Positions 23,398 through 32,351 are shown, counted from the first letter of the stretch. The stretch: 37,052 nucleotides of DNA from Phycisphaeraceae bacterium (GCA_028280965.1 JANQKT010000049.1:1-37052); one strand, 5' to 3'. Notes: generated by a model from the sequence alone, not told the origin. Translations and numbers: made by a program.

Positions 23398-24090
23398 ATG
23401 GCAAGGAGCGATCATTCGCCGGTTCAACCAGTCAGCCAGACTTCTGAATCGGCGATCGACAGCATCCTCGATCAGGATCTGGGCTGCCCGGGATGCGGCT
23501 ACAACCTCCGCGGGCTCGGCGGCGATCGGGCGACCTGCCCCGAGTGCGGGCTGACCAGCGATGTCGCCAAACTGCTGACCCGGCGGTGGGACAAGCCGTG
23601 GTACAAGGCGCCCGGCTATACGCGGCTGTGCCTGCCGGTCGCCTGGATCATGATCGCGCTGCTCGGCTGGGTCGTCATCTGGGCGGTCGTGGACACCATC
23701 TCGAATAACGGGTTTACGACGCCAAGCCGAACACTATGGCTGAGCCTGTTCTTGCTGTTGACCAGCGGGTGGAGCCTGCTGATGACCTGGGCCTGGCGAT
23801 CAATGGGTGGCGTCGTCGCGGCGGCCTATGCGGTGCTCGCGCATGTGGCGATGGGCGCGTACCTGCTCGGCGTGCCGCTGGTGATCGGCGGCGTGATCGC
23901 CATCATTGCTCAAGCCGTCGATCTTGCTGACCAACGCACCGGCAGGCTGGGCGACTCAGCCATGGCCCTATCACTCAGCGGCGTTGCGCTGGCCGGCGGG
24001 ATCGGGCTACTCTTCCTGGCACGCTGGCTCGAACGCGTCATTGCGGGCTACTGCATCCGTCTGTACCTACGCCGGCCGACGATCAGCTAG
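23398..24090 (+). CDS. Zinc-ribbon multi-pass membrane protein
   Basis: A 230-residue protein. Residues 30-50 hold a zinc ribbon (CPGC and CPEC; Cys30, 33, 47, 50) of the GCPGCGYNLRGLGGDRATCP type, common at the N-terminus of planctomycete membrane proteins of unknown role. It is followed by about five hydrophobic segments (about 79-99, 112-132, 138-155, 158-172, 189-210) and a basic tail. No enzyme motif is visible. No ribosome site precedes ATG 23398. It ends 18 bases before the convergent amylase gene ends. Function unknown. Confidence 0.8.
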   Translation: MARSDHSPVQPVSQTSESAIDSILDQDLGCPGCGYNLRGLGGDRATCPECGLTSDVAKLLTRRWDKPWYKAPGYTRLCLPVAWIMIALLGWVVIWAVVDTISNNGFTTPSRTLWLSLFLLLTSGWSLLMTWAWRSMGGVVAAAYAVLAHVAMGAYLLGVPLVIGGVIAIIAQAVDLADQRTGRLGDSAMALSLSGVALAGGIGLLFLARWLERVIAGYCIRLYLRRPTIS

Positions 24091-24108
24091 AGCCGGGAGC
24101 ATGTCGCT

Positions 24109-27100
24109 TCAGGCCCGACGCCGGCGCGAGGCCGCCAACCCACCCGCGACCACCAGCGTCAATAGCGCCGCGGGCTCGGGCACATTCGCCGCGCTGCCGG
24201 GCCCGGTGAAGTTGGCGAACGCCAGGGCGTAGTCCGCGTCGTCCACATCGTTGTCGCCATCGAGGTTGCCCGACGACCACGGCACCTGCTGGGATGACCC
24301 GTTTGGCCCTGTGAAGCCGGCGAAGGCCAAGGCATAGTCCGCGTCGTCAACATCACCGTCCAGTTCGAAGTCGCCCGGCAGGATGCCGAGGACCTCTTCA
24401 ATCAGCGTATCGACGTCCGCCTCATCGACAACACCGTCAACGTTCAGGTCGTTCTGCCATGTGAAGACACCGAGCTGCTGGTAGAGCGAGTCGATATCGG
24501 TCGTGTCGGTCGTCGGCCCGCCGTTAATGTTGCCGCGGCGCAAGAGGATCGTCTGGTAGGTATCGAGCGTCGCCTGGTCGGCCCCGCCGTTGGCCAGGAC
24601 TTCGCCGAGCGCGTAGAGGTCGAGGTTGTTGTTCAGCCCGTCGCCGTTGACATCCGCAGCGGCGTTGAACAGCGCATCCTGCGCATATAGGTATGTTTCG
24701 AAATTAAGCGGCGCGTTCTCGAGGTCTTCAGGAGAGTAGACGCCGTCCGCGTTGACATCGCCGACGCCCAGGCCGTTGCCGTTGTCCACCGAGATGCCCG
24801 CGAGCCGCTGGACGTTCGATGTACCAGTCAGTTCGAAGGCCACCACCGTGATCGTGTGGTTGCCCGCAGTCACATCGAAGTAGCCGCGCTGGAACAGGTC
24901 GCGGTCGATCTGGTTGGCGTTGCTGCCCCCGCCGACGAGCGCCACGATTTCCTGATCCGTCAGATCCGCTGGCAGATCAAGGAAAAAATGCATGTTGTCC
25001 GCGGTGCCGTCCGTGCTGCGGACGCGGAAGTCGATGTCGTGGCCGTCGGCGCTGAACGGCACCTGCGAATCGTACTCGGCCTCGGGCGGCAGCAGGTCAA
25101 CGTAGACCGTCTGCTTGAAGTCCGAGAACACCGCGGGCCCGCCGTCCCCTCCTGTCGACGGGTCGCGGTGGCGGAAGACGCGGGCGGTGACGTAGTTCCG
25201 CCCTTCCGACAGCTGCGTCGTGTCGATCGTCTGCTCGTAGAACCCGTCGCCGTTCGGGTCGTCGAAGCCGGGGTTGGCGGTGTCGAACTCTTCGAAGCCG
25301 TAGGTAACGCTGCCGGGCGTGACCGTGTCGACCACGCCGTTGCCGTTGAGGTCCAGCCCGTCATTGATCTTGAGCACGCCGAAGTCGCCATCGGCATCGC
25401 GGTCTCGGACGTTGATGTTCTCGATCTGGTTCGTCGCCGGGTTCAGCCACCCGCCGGACAGCGTGACGGGGTCGGTCACGAGCGAGACGGTGAAGCTCGT
25501 GTCCTGGATGACCAGGATGTCCGCCAGCCGGGCCCGGCCGATATCCGCATTGGACGGCGCATCGGGGATCTCGTCCTCATCAGTGTCGATCGTCAGGGGC
25601 ACGGTGTCCGGCCCGATGACCTGCGAGACGTTTGTGAACTGCAGCCCCCCCGCCGACCTCGGGTTCGCGACGCCGTAGACCAAGTAGCCCTTGTCCTGCC
25701 CGTCGTTACGCAGCGCGCGGACGGTGGCCTTGGTCGGCCCCTCAAAGAAGTCATCATCGACGATGACGATCTCGGGGATATCGCTTTCGTTCGCTGCGTT
25801 GCCGGTTAGCTCGATGAGCGGCGTGCCCCAAGGCAGGTCGATATCGACCCGCCGCTGATCGAACCCGCCATCGTTGCGGTTCGAGAGCACGACGAGCGCC
25901 GAGCCCGAGCGCTCGTAGATGTGCGTCTCCTTCTCGGTCAGGCGGTTGCGGTAGTCGCCGCGGCCGTGGGTGTTGCGCAGGCCGACGAGCGTTGCGACCC
26001 CGCCGCCGAAGTTGCCCAGCGCATCGCCCCGGCCGTCATCCGGGAAGTCGCGGTTGTCGCCGTGCTCGAGCGCGTTGTAGTAGACCACCGCGTTGCCAGG
26101 GCGCATCAGGATGTAGGCGTGCGCGACGTTACCCATCGCCAGGCCGGTTTCGAACGGGCTGTCATCATGGCTCTGCACGAACTGAACGCCCGAGCTGCCG
26201 TTGATCAGCCCGTCATCATCATGGTCCGCACCGGCGTTGACAACGTTCCGCCAGTCGTTGCCCAGCGCATTGGCCTGCAGGTTGTTCGTGATCGCGCGGA
26301 ACAGCACGAAGTCCAGCGCGTCGCGGTTCGCGCCGACTCTGCCGATGTCATTGGGGTCGATCGTCTTCTTGATGTGGTCCTGGAACAGCTCGCCGGTCGT
26401 ACCCACCGCGGCCTCGGCGAAGCTGAACGCGTGGATCGGTGAGCCGTCCAGGTTCATGCGCGTGATCGCGCGGTAGGCCGCCTGGTCGAAGAAGTCGTAG
26501 ACGAACGGGTCGAAGTGCCGCGCCGCGTCGAGGCGGAACCCATCGACGCCGACATCCTGCAGCATCCACTGCACGTTGCGCATCAGTAGGCCCATCGCGT
26601 TCTCGGCGACCGCGTCACCCGCCGTCGGGTCCGCGGTGTTGAACGGATAAATCTCGATGCCGCCCTGCCCGGTCTCGGGGTTGAAGACGATGATCGGCTG
26701 CTGGTCGCGGTCGGGGTAGAAACGTGCGTTGCCCGGGTCCGGGATGTTCGCGACCGTGCCGGCGGGGATGTTCAACGGATCGCCGTCGTTGACCGGTGTG
26801 CGGATCGCGAAATGGTTGGTTGTGTGATCGATATCGATCAGCCCGGCCAGGCGGCCGACCAGGTCCGGGTCGCCTACCTCAAAACGCGAGTGGAAATCGC
26901 CATCGGTGCCCGGCACGCCGAACGGGTCGGTCCCGCCGTCGGGGTCTTGGAGGAAGAAGCCCGGGTAGCCGCCGGCCTCGATGAAGCCGGGGCTGGAGGA
27001 GTCGGCGAAGCCGTTATGGTTGAGGATGTAGTCGGCGTAGACGCTGCCGCCGAGCCGGTGCACCTGGCCGGTGAAGTTGCGCAGGCCCGACTCGGTGCCG

Positions 27101-27381
27101 TAGAGTGTCTGCGCGCCGGGGCTGCCCAAGTCGAACCGGTCGCGCACGTCGTACCCGACCGAGAGCCCCCCGCTGTCGGCGATGTGCGTCGGCGGGATCC
27201 AGACCGACCCGTAACCGACCTCGAACAGGTCCGCGAGACGGTTCTCTTGTGCGCTGTAGGTCGATTCAAACCACTGCAGGATCGCAGGCGGGGAAACGTC
27301 CTCGGCCGATACAGGCCCGGCGGTACACAGCACGGCGGCAGGCAACAGACGGATCAAGACGCGGGCGGTCGGTGTACGCAT
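24109..27381 (-). CDS. GH13 alpha-amylase with dockerin-like repeats and PEP-CTERM anchor
   Basis: A 1090-residue secreted amylase cutting alpha-1,4-glucan. Signal peptide about 1-26. The GH13 barrel has all four conserved regions: I, DYILNH (Asp117-His122); II, GFRLDAARH with nucleophile Asp285; III, FAEAAVG with general acid Glu323; IV, VQSHDD (His405-Asp406). The entry segment VWIPPTHIADSGGLSVGYDV is typical. Domain C and beta-rich modules follow, then a run of calcium-loop dockerin-like motifs (GDVNADGVYSPEDL, ADVNGDGLNNNLDL, NDLNVDGVVDEADV, FELDGDVDDADYAL, NLDGDNDVDDADYAL) and a PEP-CTERM tail. Start: ATG 27381 gives a proper signal peptide; the open frame extends to 27495 without one. 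No strong ribosome site is seen. It is the last gene of the leftward arm. Confidence 0.93.
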   Translation of the reverse strand: MRTPTARVLIRLLPAAVLCTAGPVSAEDVSPPAILQWFESTYSAQENRLADLFEVGYGSVWIPPTHIADSGGLSVGYDVRDRFDLGSPGAQTLYGTESGLRNFTGQVHRLGGSVYADYILNHNGFADSSSPGFIEAGGYPGFFLQDPDGGTDPFGVPGTDGDFHSRFEVGDPDLVGRLAGLIDIDHTTNHFAIRTPVNDGDPLNIPAGTVANIPDPGNARFYPDRDQQPIIVFNPETGQGGIEIYPFNTADPTAGDAVAENAMGLLMRNVQWMLQDVGVDGFRLDAARHFDPFVYDFFDQAAYRAITRMNLDGSPIHAFSFAEAAVGTTGELFQDHIKKTIDPNDIGRVGANRDALDFVLFRAITNNLQANALGNDWRNVVNAGADHDDDGLINGSSGVQFVQSHDDSPFETGLAMGNVAHAYILMRPGNAVVYYNALEHGDNRDFPDDGRGDALGNFGGGVATLVGLRNTHGRGDYRNRLTEKETHIYERSGSALVVLSNRNDGGFDQRRVDIDLPWGTPLIELTGNAANESDIPEIVIVDDDFFEGPTKATVRALRNDGQDKGYLVYGVANPRSAGGLQFTNVSQVIGPDTVPLTIDTDEDEIPDAPSNADIGRARLADILVIQDTSFTVSLVTDPVTLSGGWLNPATNQIENINVRDRDADGDFGVLKINDGLDLNGNGVVDTVTPGSVTYGFEEFDTANPGFDDPNGDGFYEQTIDTTQLSEGRNYVTARVFRHRDPSTGGDGGPAVFSDFKQTVYVDLLPPEAEYDSQVPFSADGHDIDFRVRSTDGTADNMHFFLDLPADLTDQEIVALVGGGSNANQIDRDLFQRGYFDVTAGNHTITVVAFELTGTSNVQRLAGISVDNGNGLGVGDVNADGVYSPEDLENAPLNFETYLYAQDALFNAAADVNGDGLNNNLDLYALGEVLANGGADQATLDTYQTILLRRGNINGGPTTDTTDIDSLYQQLGVFTWQNDLNVDGVVDEADVDTLIEEVLGILPGDFELDGDVDDADYALAFAGFTGPNGSSQQVPWSSGNLDGDNDVDDADYALAFANFTGPGSAANVPEPAALLTLVVAGGLAASRRRRA

Positions 27382-27462
27382 AGGACAGCACAATCGGTTG
27401 TCGCCGACAGCTTTCGTCAGCGTTGTAAATGAGCACCCAGCGCATTGAAGCCGGGGCGGAAA

Positions 27463-27492
27463 CCCGGGCCACGCAGTTAAACGAGGCCCGGG
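27463..27492 (-). promoter_or_regulatory. Leader hairpin upstream of the amylase gene
   Basis: CCCGGGCC (27463-27470) pairs perfectly with GGCCCGGG (27485-27492) across a 14-base loop containing GTTAAACGA. On the minus strand it lies after the 27511-27530 terminator and 82 bases before the amylase start. It may protect or regulate the amylase mRNA. Confidence 0.45.
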
Positions 27493-27500
27493 CAAGGAGG

Positions 27501-27530
27501 ATTACAAAATCAACACCGGTCAAGGTGTTG
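27501..27530 (-). terminator. Rho-independent terminator after the PEP-CTERM gene
   Basis: On the minus strand, CAACACC and GGTGTTG (27530-27524 and 27517-27511) form a 7-bp stem around TTGACC, followed by ATTTTGTAAT. It begins ten bases past the stop of the 27541-28467 gene and separates that gene from the amylase. Confidence 0.65.
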
Positions 27531-27540
27531 GGCTCCCGCC

Positions 27541-28467
27541 TTACGCACGGCGACGCCGGGCTACCAGCAGGCCGCCGAGGCCGAGCAGCGCGAGGCTGGT
27601 CGGCTCGGGGACGACGAAGAACTGATCACCCGCGAAGTTGTTGAGATCAACGCCTCCGACGTTACCGGTAAAGCCACCCGTTCCATCGCCACCCAGGTTA
27701 CCTTGGCCAACCGGCAGGCCGCCCAGGAACTGGTTGGACAGGAAGTTGTGGTCCGAGTTGTTGACCATGGCGCTGATCTTGAAGTCGCCGGCCGGGCTGC
27801 CGATCGCAGCAAGCGGGATCGCGAGTTCAATGCCGGTCTGAACGGCCTGGGCCGCGGTTTGATCCGCGGCGTTGCCGGCGGTACCGCCGACACCGGCCGC
27901 GTTAGAGTTGTCATAGGCAACACCGACACCCGCCAGGGGCAGCGCCGCCGCATTCACGCCGGTAAACGACCCGCCAAAGACATCGGCCGCCGCTTCGAAG
28001 GCGCCGAGGCCGCCACCGACGGTTGCAATATCGATGTCGAATCTATCACCACCGAAGTTGCCACTACGGATGATGATCATGTAGTCGGCTTCGAATCCGG
28101 TATCAAACGTAAAACCGTTGTGGTTATTGGCCCAGTTGTCGTTCTCGGGGTTGGTGCCGCCGTTGTTGGCGTCGGCAGTGAGTGTGTTCTGGCCGCCGGC
28201 AACCGTGTCGAAAAAGAGGTTGAGCTTGTTGAAGTTGCTCTCGACCTGGCCTGTGATAGTGAGATAGAGCGTCCCGCCGGAGACCTGCGCGTAGGCGGCG
28301 TTCAGCTCGCTCTGGTTATCACCAAAACCGGTCTCGATCGTCTGAACCGAAACGGCCGAGCCGTAGCCGTCACCGGCGATGCTGCCGTCCAGCGTCACCG
28401 CCGGGGCATGACCCGCCAGGGCCACGGCCATGGCGGCCGCTAACGTAGTCGAAGCTGTTCTTTTCAT
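27541..28467 (-). CDS. PEP-CTERM protein, paralog A, without dockerin-like module
   Basis: A 308-residue exported protein of a PEP-CTERM family I cannot name. Signal peptide about 1-24. The body starts LDGSIAGDGYGSAVSVQTIE and contains SELNAAYAQVSGGTLYLTIT, ESNFNKLNLFFDTVAGGQN, a GFEADYMIIIRSGNFGGDRF segment, and FKISAMVNNSDHNFLSNQFL. It ends DLNNFAGDQFFVVPEPTSLA with the usual GLGGLL and RRRRA tail. CGGAGGA precedes the ATG. The order of strands suggests a DOMON/CBM9-like sandwich, which is unproven. It is nearly collinear with the upstream gene but lacks the dockerin-like doublet, and its PEP motif follows the body directly. Confidence 0.85.
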   Translation of the reverse strand: MKRTASTTLAAAMAVALAGHAPAVTLDGSIAGDGYGSAVSVQTIETGFGDNQSELNAAYAQVSGGTLYLTITGQVESNFNKLNLFFDTVAGGQNTLTADANNGGTNPENDNWANNHNGFTFDTGFEADYMIIIRSGNFGGDRFDIDIATVGGGLGAFEAAADVFGGSFTGVNAAALPLAGVGVAYDNSNAAGVGGTAGNAADQTAAQAVQTGIELAIPLAAIGSPAGDFKISAMVNNSDHNFLSNQFLGGLPVGQGNLGGDGTGGFTGNVGGVDLNNFAGDQFFVVPEPTSLALLGLGGLLVARRRRA

Positions 28468-28523
28468 GAGTTCCTCCGAAGCAAAAGGGGTTTAGAAAAA
28501 CAAAGCACGAGCAACAAAACATC

Positions 28524-28557
28524 AAAAGGCCGGCCCCCGCTTGACACAAGGGCCGAC
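28524..28557 (-). terminator. Hairpin terminator between the two paralogous PEP-CTERM genes
   Basis: On the minus strand GTCGGCCC (28557-28550) pairs with GGGCCGGC (28536-28529), one G-U pair, followed by CTTTTG. It lies 14 bases beyond the stop of the 28571-29728 gene and about 60 bases before the next start. Confidence 0.55.
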
Positions 28558-28570
28558 CCTTCCGGGGTCA

Positions 28571-29728
28571 TTATGACGCTCGCCGACGACGCGCCATCAG
28601 CAGGCCGCCAAGGCCGAGCAGCGCGAGGCTGGTTGGTTCGGGGACGCTCGCCGGCACGCCAGGACCGGTGAACGCGGCGAAGAACAGGCCGTAGTCCGCA
28701 TCGTCCACATCGCCGTCGCCGTCGATGTCACCAAGAAAATTCTCAGGCGGGCCGTTGTCCGGGCCGGTGAAGGCAGCGAAAGCCAGGCCGAAATCCGCGT
28801 CGTCGATGTCGCCGTCGAAATCAATGTCGGCACGACCGGCGAGGGAGATCTGGAAGAACTGATCGCCGTCAAACTGGTTCAGATCGATCAGGGACACGTC
28901 ATTGTTGAAACCGGCAGCACCGTCGCCACCAAGGTTGCCCTGCGGCGCAACGAACCCGCCGAGCGACTGGTTGGACAGAAAGTCGTGGTTCGAGCCGTTG
29001 ACGTGGGCGCTGACCTTGATCGCGCCGGTCGGGCTGCCGATCTCCGACAGCGGAATCGCCAACTCGATGCCGGTCTCTACTGCGATCGCGGCGAGCGGGT
29101 CGGCGGCGATGGTGCCGCCCGCGATACCCGCGGTGTTCGAATTATCGTAGGCCACGCCGACGCCGTTGGTCAACGCCGATGCATTGGCGCCGGTGAAGCT
29201 GCCGTTGAATATATCAAAAGCCTCCTCGAAACCTGCCAGACCACCGCCGACCACCGCGTAATCGACATCGAACTTGTCGTTACCGAAGTTCCCGTTGCGC
29301 AGGATGAGCAGGTAGTCGGCCTCGAAGCCCGCATCGAACGTAAAACCGTTGCCGTTCCCGTCCGCGCTCGGCCCCTGCCCCGAGTAATTCTCGGCCCAGT
29401 CGTCGTTGTTCGGGTTGGTCCCGCCTTCATCGGTGCCCGGGCCGATCTGGTTCTGCCCGCCGGCGACCGAGTCGATGAAGATGTTCAGCTTGTTGAAATT
29501 GCTCTCCAGGTTGCCGGTAATGGTCAGATAGAGCACGCCGTTATCGATCTGCGCGTAAGCAGCGTTGAGTTCGCTGGCGTTGTCGCCGAAGTCGGTCTGC
29601 GTCGTCTGGACCGACAGCGCCCCGCCGTAGCCGTCGCCGGCGATGCTGCCGTCGAGCACCGGTTGAGCAAAAGCGTTGCCGGACAGGCCGGTCAAGGCAA
29701 TGATGAGTGATGCGCGCGTGAACTGCAT
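28571..29728 (-). CDS. PEP-CTERM protein, paralog B, with dockerin-like doublet
   Basis: A 385-residue exported protein, collinear with the 27541-28467 product: LDGSIAGDGYGGALSVQTTQ, SELNAAYAQIDNGVLYLTIT, ESNFNKLNIFIDSVAGGQN, GFEADYLLILRNGNFGNDKF, AIKVSAHVNGSNHDFLSNQS. After the body (QFDGDQFFQISLAG) it carries two dockerin-like calcium loops (DIDFDGDIDDADFGLAFAAF and DIDGDGDVDDADYGLFFAAF) before the PEP-CTERM tail. TGGAGGA lies before ATG 29728. The pair is a tandem duplication in which the module was gained or lost between the body and the sorting tail. Binding of amylase products or of the cell surface is possible but not shown. Confidence 0.86.
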   Translation of the reverse strand: MQFTRASLIIALTGLSGNAFAQPVLDGSIAGDGYGGALSVQTTQTDFGDNASELNAAYAQIDNGVLYLTITGNLESNFNKLNIFIDSVAGGQNQIGPGTDEGGTNPNNDDWAENYSGQGPSADGNGNGFTFDAGFEADYLLILRNGNFGNDKFDVDYAVVGGGLAGFEEAFDIFNGSFTGANASALTNGVGVAYDNSNTAGIAGGTIAADPLAAIAVETGIELAIPLSEIGSPTGAIKVSAHVNGSNHDFLSNQSLGGFVAPQGNLGGDGAAGFNNDVSLIDLNQFDGDQFFQISLAGRADIDFDGDIDDADFGLAFAAFTGPDNGPPENFLGDIDGDGDVDDADYGLFFAAFTGPGVPASVPEPTSLALLGLGGLLMARRRRAS

Positions 29729-29791
29729 GGTGGTATTCCTCCAGGGTTAAGGCATGGTCAGAGCGGACAATCAAAGGGATCGGTATAGCGT

Positions 29792-30715
29792 TTATCGCAG
29801 GTGCGGGCTGATGTAGACTTCGGCAAACTCCTCGGGTGAGGAGGTCTCCGAGTGCCCGTCCGCGAAGTTGATGTTCATGGCGTTGTTATGCCGGTCGTCT
29901 TCGGGCGACTGCTGCTCGATAGGCAGCTTCTTGCTGGCCGAAGGTTGGTTTAAGATCGCTTCAAGCGTGCCCCGTTCGCCGCGGACCCAGGAATCACGTG
30001 CAGAATACATCAGGACATCGCTGCGGTTCTCCGGCGTGCCGGACGTTGTGCCACGCCCACCGCCGTCGGCGAAGAACATCGTCTGCGTCGGGTTCTTGAT
30101 CCGGTTCAGGTCGCCGGGTATCGCCGGGCCGCCGAAGGGCTTGATCGATGTGCCGAAGCCCCAGAACGCGCCGCCGGCATTGTTGCCGGTGTTCTGCCAG
30201 GTCGTCGCCTCGGCGTTGGGTGCATACGAGAGCGGAGCAAAGTCGCTCAGGCCCGAAGAGATGTTGTTGCCGACATAGTGCCCTTCTGTGTACGGGTCGC
30301 TCGGGCAGAGGAAGCCCGCGGAAACTTCCGGATCGGCTTGATCGAAAGCGATGTTTTCTCCGCCGCCCATGTACGGGACCAAAGCGCTCGCCCAATCCTT
30401 GATCCGATACGACGAGTTCGGGTAGCGCGCGACCTTGCCCCGCAGCTCATTGGGGATCCGGCCCGAGCCCTGCCAGGCCAGGTCGGTGCTGGTCAGCGGG
30501 ATGTGGTCTTTGTAATCGATCGAGTAGGTCTGCGCTGCCAGACCCATCGACCGGACGTTCGAAAGGCACTGCGCACTCCGTGCCGCGTTACGCGCCGCGC
30601 CTAAGGCCGGCAGCAGGATCGCGATCAGCAGCGCGATGATGGAGATCACAACCAGCAACTCGATGAGCGTAAACCCACCGCCTCGTTGCGCGGTGTTTGT
30701 TTGGTGTCCTGGCAT
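29792..30715 (-). CDS. Pseudopilin-like protein (DUF1559-like), first gene of the leftward arm
   Basis: A 307-residue protein with a prepilin leader, [14 protein letters not shown] then [16 protein letters not shown], cut after Gly14. The body has [40 protein letters not shown] and near the end [17 protein letters not shown], a perfect H-X9-DG motif. AGGAG upstream of ATG 30715 gives a good ribosome site. It leads a minus-strand set with two PEP-CTERM paralogs and the amylase and is transcribed divergently from the LacI-type regulator. The conserved location of pseudopilins next to exported glycan-related genes, here and at 11-12.8 kb, suggests a surface role beyond classical secretion pili. 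Confidence 0.88.
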   Translation of the reverse strand: MPGHQTNTAQRGGGFTLIELLVVISIIALLIAILLPALGAARNAARSAQCLSNVRSMGLAAQTYSIDYKDHIPLTSTDLAWQGSGRIPNELRGKVARYPNSSYRIKDWASALVPYMGGGENIAFDQADPEVSAGFLCPSDPYTEGHYVGNNISSGLSDFAPLSYAPNAEATTWQNTGNNAGGAFWGFGTSIKPFGGPAIPGDLNRIKNPTQTMFFADGGGRGTTSGTPENRSDVLMYSARDSWVRGERGTLEAILNQPSASKKLPIEQQSPEDDRHNNAMNINFADGHSETSSPEEFAEVYISPHLR

Positions 30716-30762
30716 CGACTGGCTCCTGTGTGGTTACTTGCTGTATCTCGAGGAGGCTCAAA

Positions 30763-30775
30763 TAAAACCGTTAAC
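30763..30775. promoter_or_regulatory. Candidate LacI-family operator 1
   Basis: TAAAACCGTTAAC shares the core AAACCGTT with 30879-30886. It lies about 50 bases before the minus-strand pseudopilin start, where a bound repressor could block that arm. Confidence 0.35.
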
Positions 30776-30875
30776 TGTGGGTAAGATTCTGTGCAAGAGG
30801 CTCGGCTGGTTTGGTTTTAATGCTGTGAGAAGTCTGCGACTGGGTTGCTATGCCTCTTACGGGCCACGCGTATTT

Positions 30876-30889
30876 GGTAAACCGTTTAA
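30876..30889. promoter_or_regulatory. Candidate LacI-family operator 2
   Basis: GGTAAACCGTTTAA: TAAAC and GTTTA form an inverted repeat about a single central C. The half-site GGTAAAC is shared with the palindrome at 31075-31093. Confidence 0.4.
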
Positions 30890-31074
30890 TCATTATAAGC
30901 CTAAGCATTCAGCGGTCAACCCCTTATTTGACAAAAATGCTTCCTGATCAGGCAATAACTACAACTGACTAGGCTTGGCCGCGGTTCTCCTGCCGTGATG
31001 ACGGTTGCGCTGGCCCACCGACCCTGCTTGCCACGCCAGGACTACCCCGAATCTTCGATCCAGGGCTTGACGGT

Positions 31075-31108
31075 GTTTACCATATCGGTAAACTGTTTTA
31101 GTAAACAG
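31075..31108. promoter_or_regulatory. Overlapping palindromic operators just upstream of the LacI-type gene
   Basis: GTTTACC (31075-31081) and GGTAAAC (31087-31093) form a perfect 7-bp inverted repeat around ATATC. Sharing its last base is a second perfect palindrome, CTGTTT-TAGT-AAACAG (31093-31108). The pair ends 29 bases before the regulator start, consistent with autoregulation by a LacI-family dimer. Confidence 0.65.
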
Positions 31109-31137
31109 GTTCCACGTCCCTGCCCTGAAACCGCCCC

Positions 31138-32220
31138 ATGGCCGAAACCTCGCCACCACAACCCGCCGCCAATGGCCGAGCCAAAGGCAAGCCCCGGGGC
31201 GGCAAGCGCGTCGGCATCCGCGAGATCGCCGCGCAGGCCGAGGTCTCGGTCGCGACCGTCTCGATGGTCCTGAATAACAACCCCAAGATCACTGGCGAGA
31301 CCCGCGCCAAGGTCACCAAGGTCATCGATCAACTCGGCTACCGCCCCAACCGCATCGCCCAGTCGCTGTCTAGCAAATACACCAACCTCCTCGCCGTCCT
31401 CATGCCGACGCTGCGGCACACCATGGCGGACCCGTACTTCGGCGAGCTGATCTCCGGTATCTGCGACAAGGCCGCGCGCCTCGGCCAGAAGATCATGCTC
31501 GAGCACGCCAAGCCGGACTTCGTCCGTGAGAAGCGCCACATCGACCTCTTCGACCGCCGATACATCGACGGCATCCTCTGCATCGGTTTCAGCGACAAGC
31601 ACACGTTCCTGGGCGACTTCGCCGAACGCGGTGACCTGGCGCTGATGGTCAACAACGTCGGCTTTGGGCTGGACCACGTCGTCTGCGACTACGCCTCGGG
31701 CGCCGAACAGATCATGACCTATCTGCTCCAGCTCGGGCACCGGCGGATCGGCATGCTGCACGGCTCGCCGGACGTCTACACGATGCGCCAGATGATGGAT
31801 ACGTACAAGAAAAGCATCGCCAGCGCGACCGGCGGCGAAGACGACACCCTGCTGGTTGACGGCCGGTTCACCGAAGAGCACGGTTACACCGCGACCTCAC
31901 AACTGCTCAGCAAGCACCCGGACGTCACCGCGATATTCGCGGGCAACGACAAGATGGCGCTGGGCGCACTCCACTGCGCCGCCGAGCGCGGCCTGTCCGT
32001 GCCCGGCGACCTCTCGGTGGTCGGGTGCGACAACATCCAGTACGCCGCGTTTGTCAACCCGGCGCTCACGACCGTCAATACGCCCTTGTACGACACCGGC
32101 ATGCTTGCCTGCGAGCGGCTCATCGACCGCATCCGCGGGCGCAAGCGCCCCGTGGCCGAGGTGCTGCCGACACACCTGGTACTCCGCGACTCGACATCGC
32201 TTGCTAAGCAAACACAGTAA
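31138..32220 (+). CDS. LacI-family transcriptional regulator
   Basis: A 360-residue DNA-binding regulator. After a basic 24-residue extension (ANGRAKGKPRGGKR) comes the LacI helix-turn-helix (about 25-48, GIREIAAQAEVSVATVSMVL) and the hinge helix YRPNRIAQSLSS (about 68-79). The rest is a periplasmic-binding-like sugar sensor: NLLAVLMPTLRHTMADPYFG, YIDGILCIGF, LGHRRIGMLHGSPD, DVTAIFAGNDKMALGALHCA, LSVVGCDN and LTTVNTPLYDTGMLACERLI. It most likely responds to maltose or a maltodextrin, since a GH13 lipoprotein and a sugar transporter follow, though ligand choice is inference. No ribosome site is seen before ATG 31138. Palindromes at 31075-31108 are its likely operators. Confidence 0.93.
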   Translation: MAETSPPQPAANGRAKGKPRGGKRVGIREIAAQAEVSVATVSMVLNNNPKITGETRAKVTKVIDQLGYRPNRIAQSLSSKYTNLLAVLMPTLRHTMADPYFGELISGICDKAARLGQKIMLEHAKPDFVREKRHIDLFDRRYIDGILCIGFSDKHTFLGDFAERGDLALMVNNVGFGLDHVVCDYASGAEQIMTYLLQLGHRRIGMLHGSPDVYTMRQMMDTYKKSIASATGGEDDTLLVDGRFTEEHGYTATSQLLSKHPDVTAIFAGNDKMALGALHCAAERGLSVPGDLSVVGCDNIQYAAFVNPALTTVNTPLYDTGMLACERLIDRIRGRKRPVAEVLPTHLVLRDSTSLAKQTQ

Positions 32221-32351
32221 ACCCGCGCCCAACGCCGATCAGGCCCAGGCACAAGCGACATCGCCCTACTCGACCCTGGCGACGACATCCCGACAGACCC
32301 TTGAGCCGCCGATGCGATCAGACCGGCGGCTCCATGAACCAGGAGACTGCC

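Larger units (their letters stand above)
30716..31137. promoter_or_regulatory. Divergent regulatory region between pseudopilin and LacI-type genes
   Basis: A 422-base, comparatively AT-rich region without a gene. It must hold promoters for both arms of the glucan locus. Visible parts: a TTGACA at 30928-30933 followed by a perfect CCTGATCAGG palindrome (30943-30952) but no clear -10, and several GTTTAC/GTAAAC-type sites listed separately. Confidence 0.6.

Noticed and set aside
30943-30952. CCTGATCAGG palindrome as an operator
   Set aside because: A ten-base palindrome occurs by chance at an appreciable rate in a window of this size and it is unrelated to the GTTTAC/GTAAAC sites; noted only within the regulatory region.
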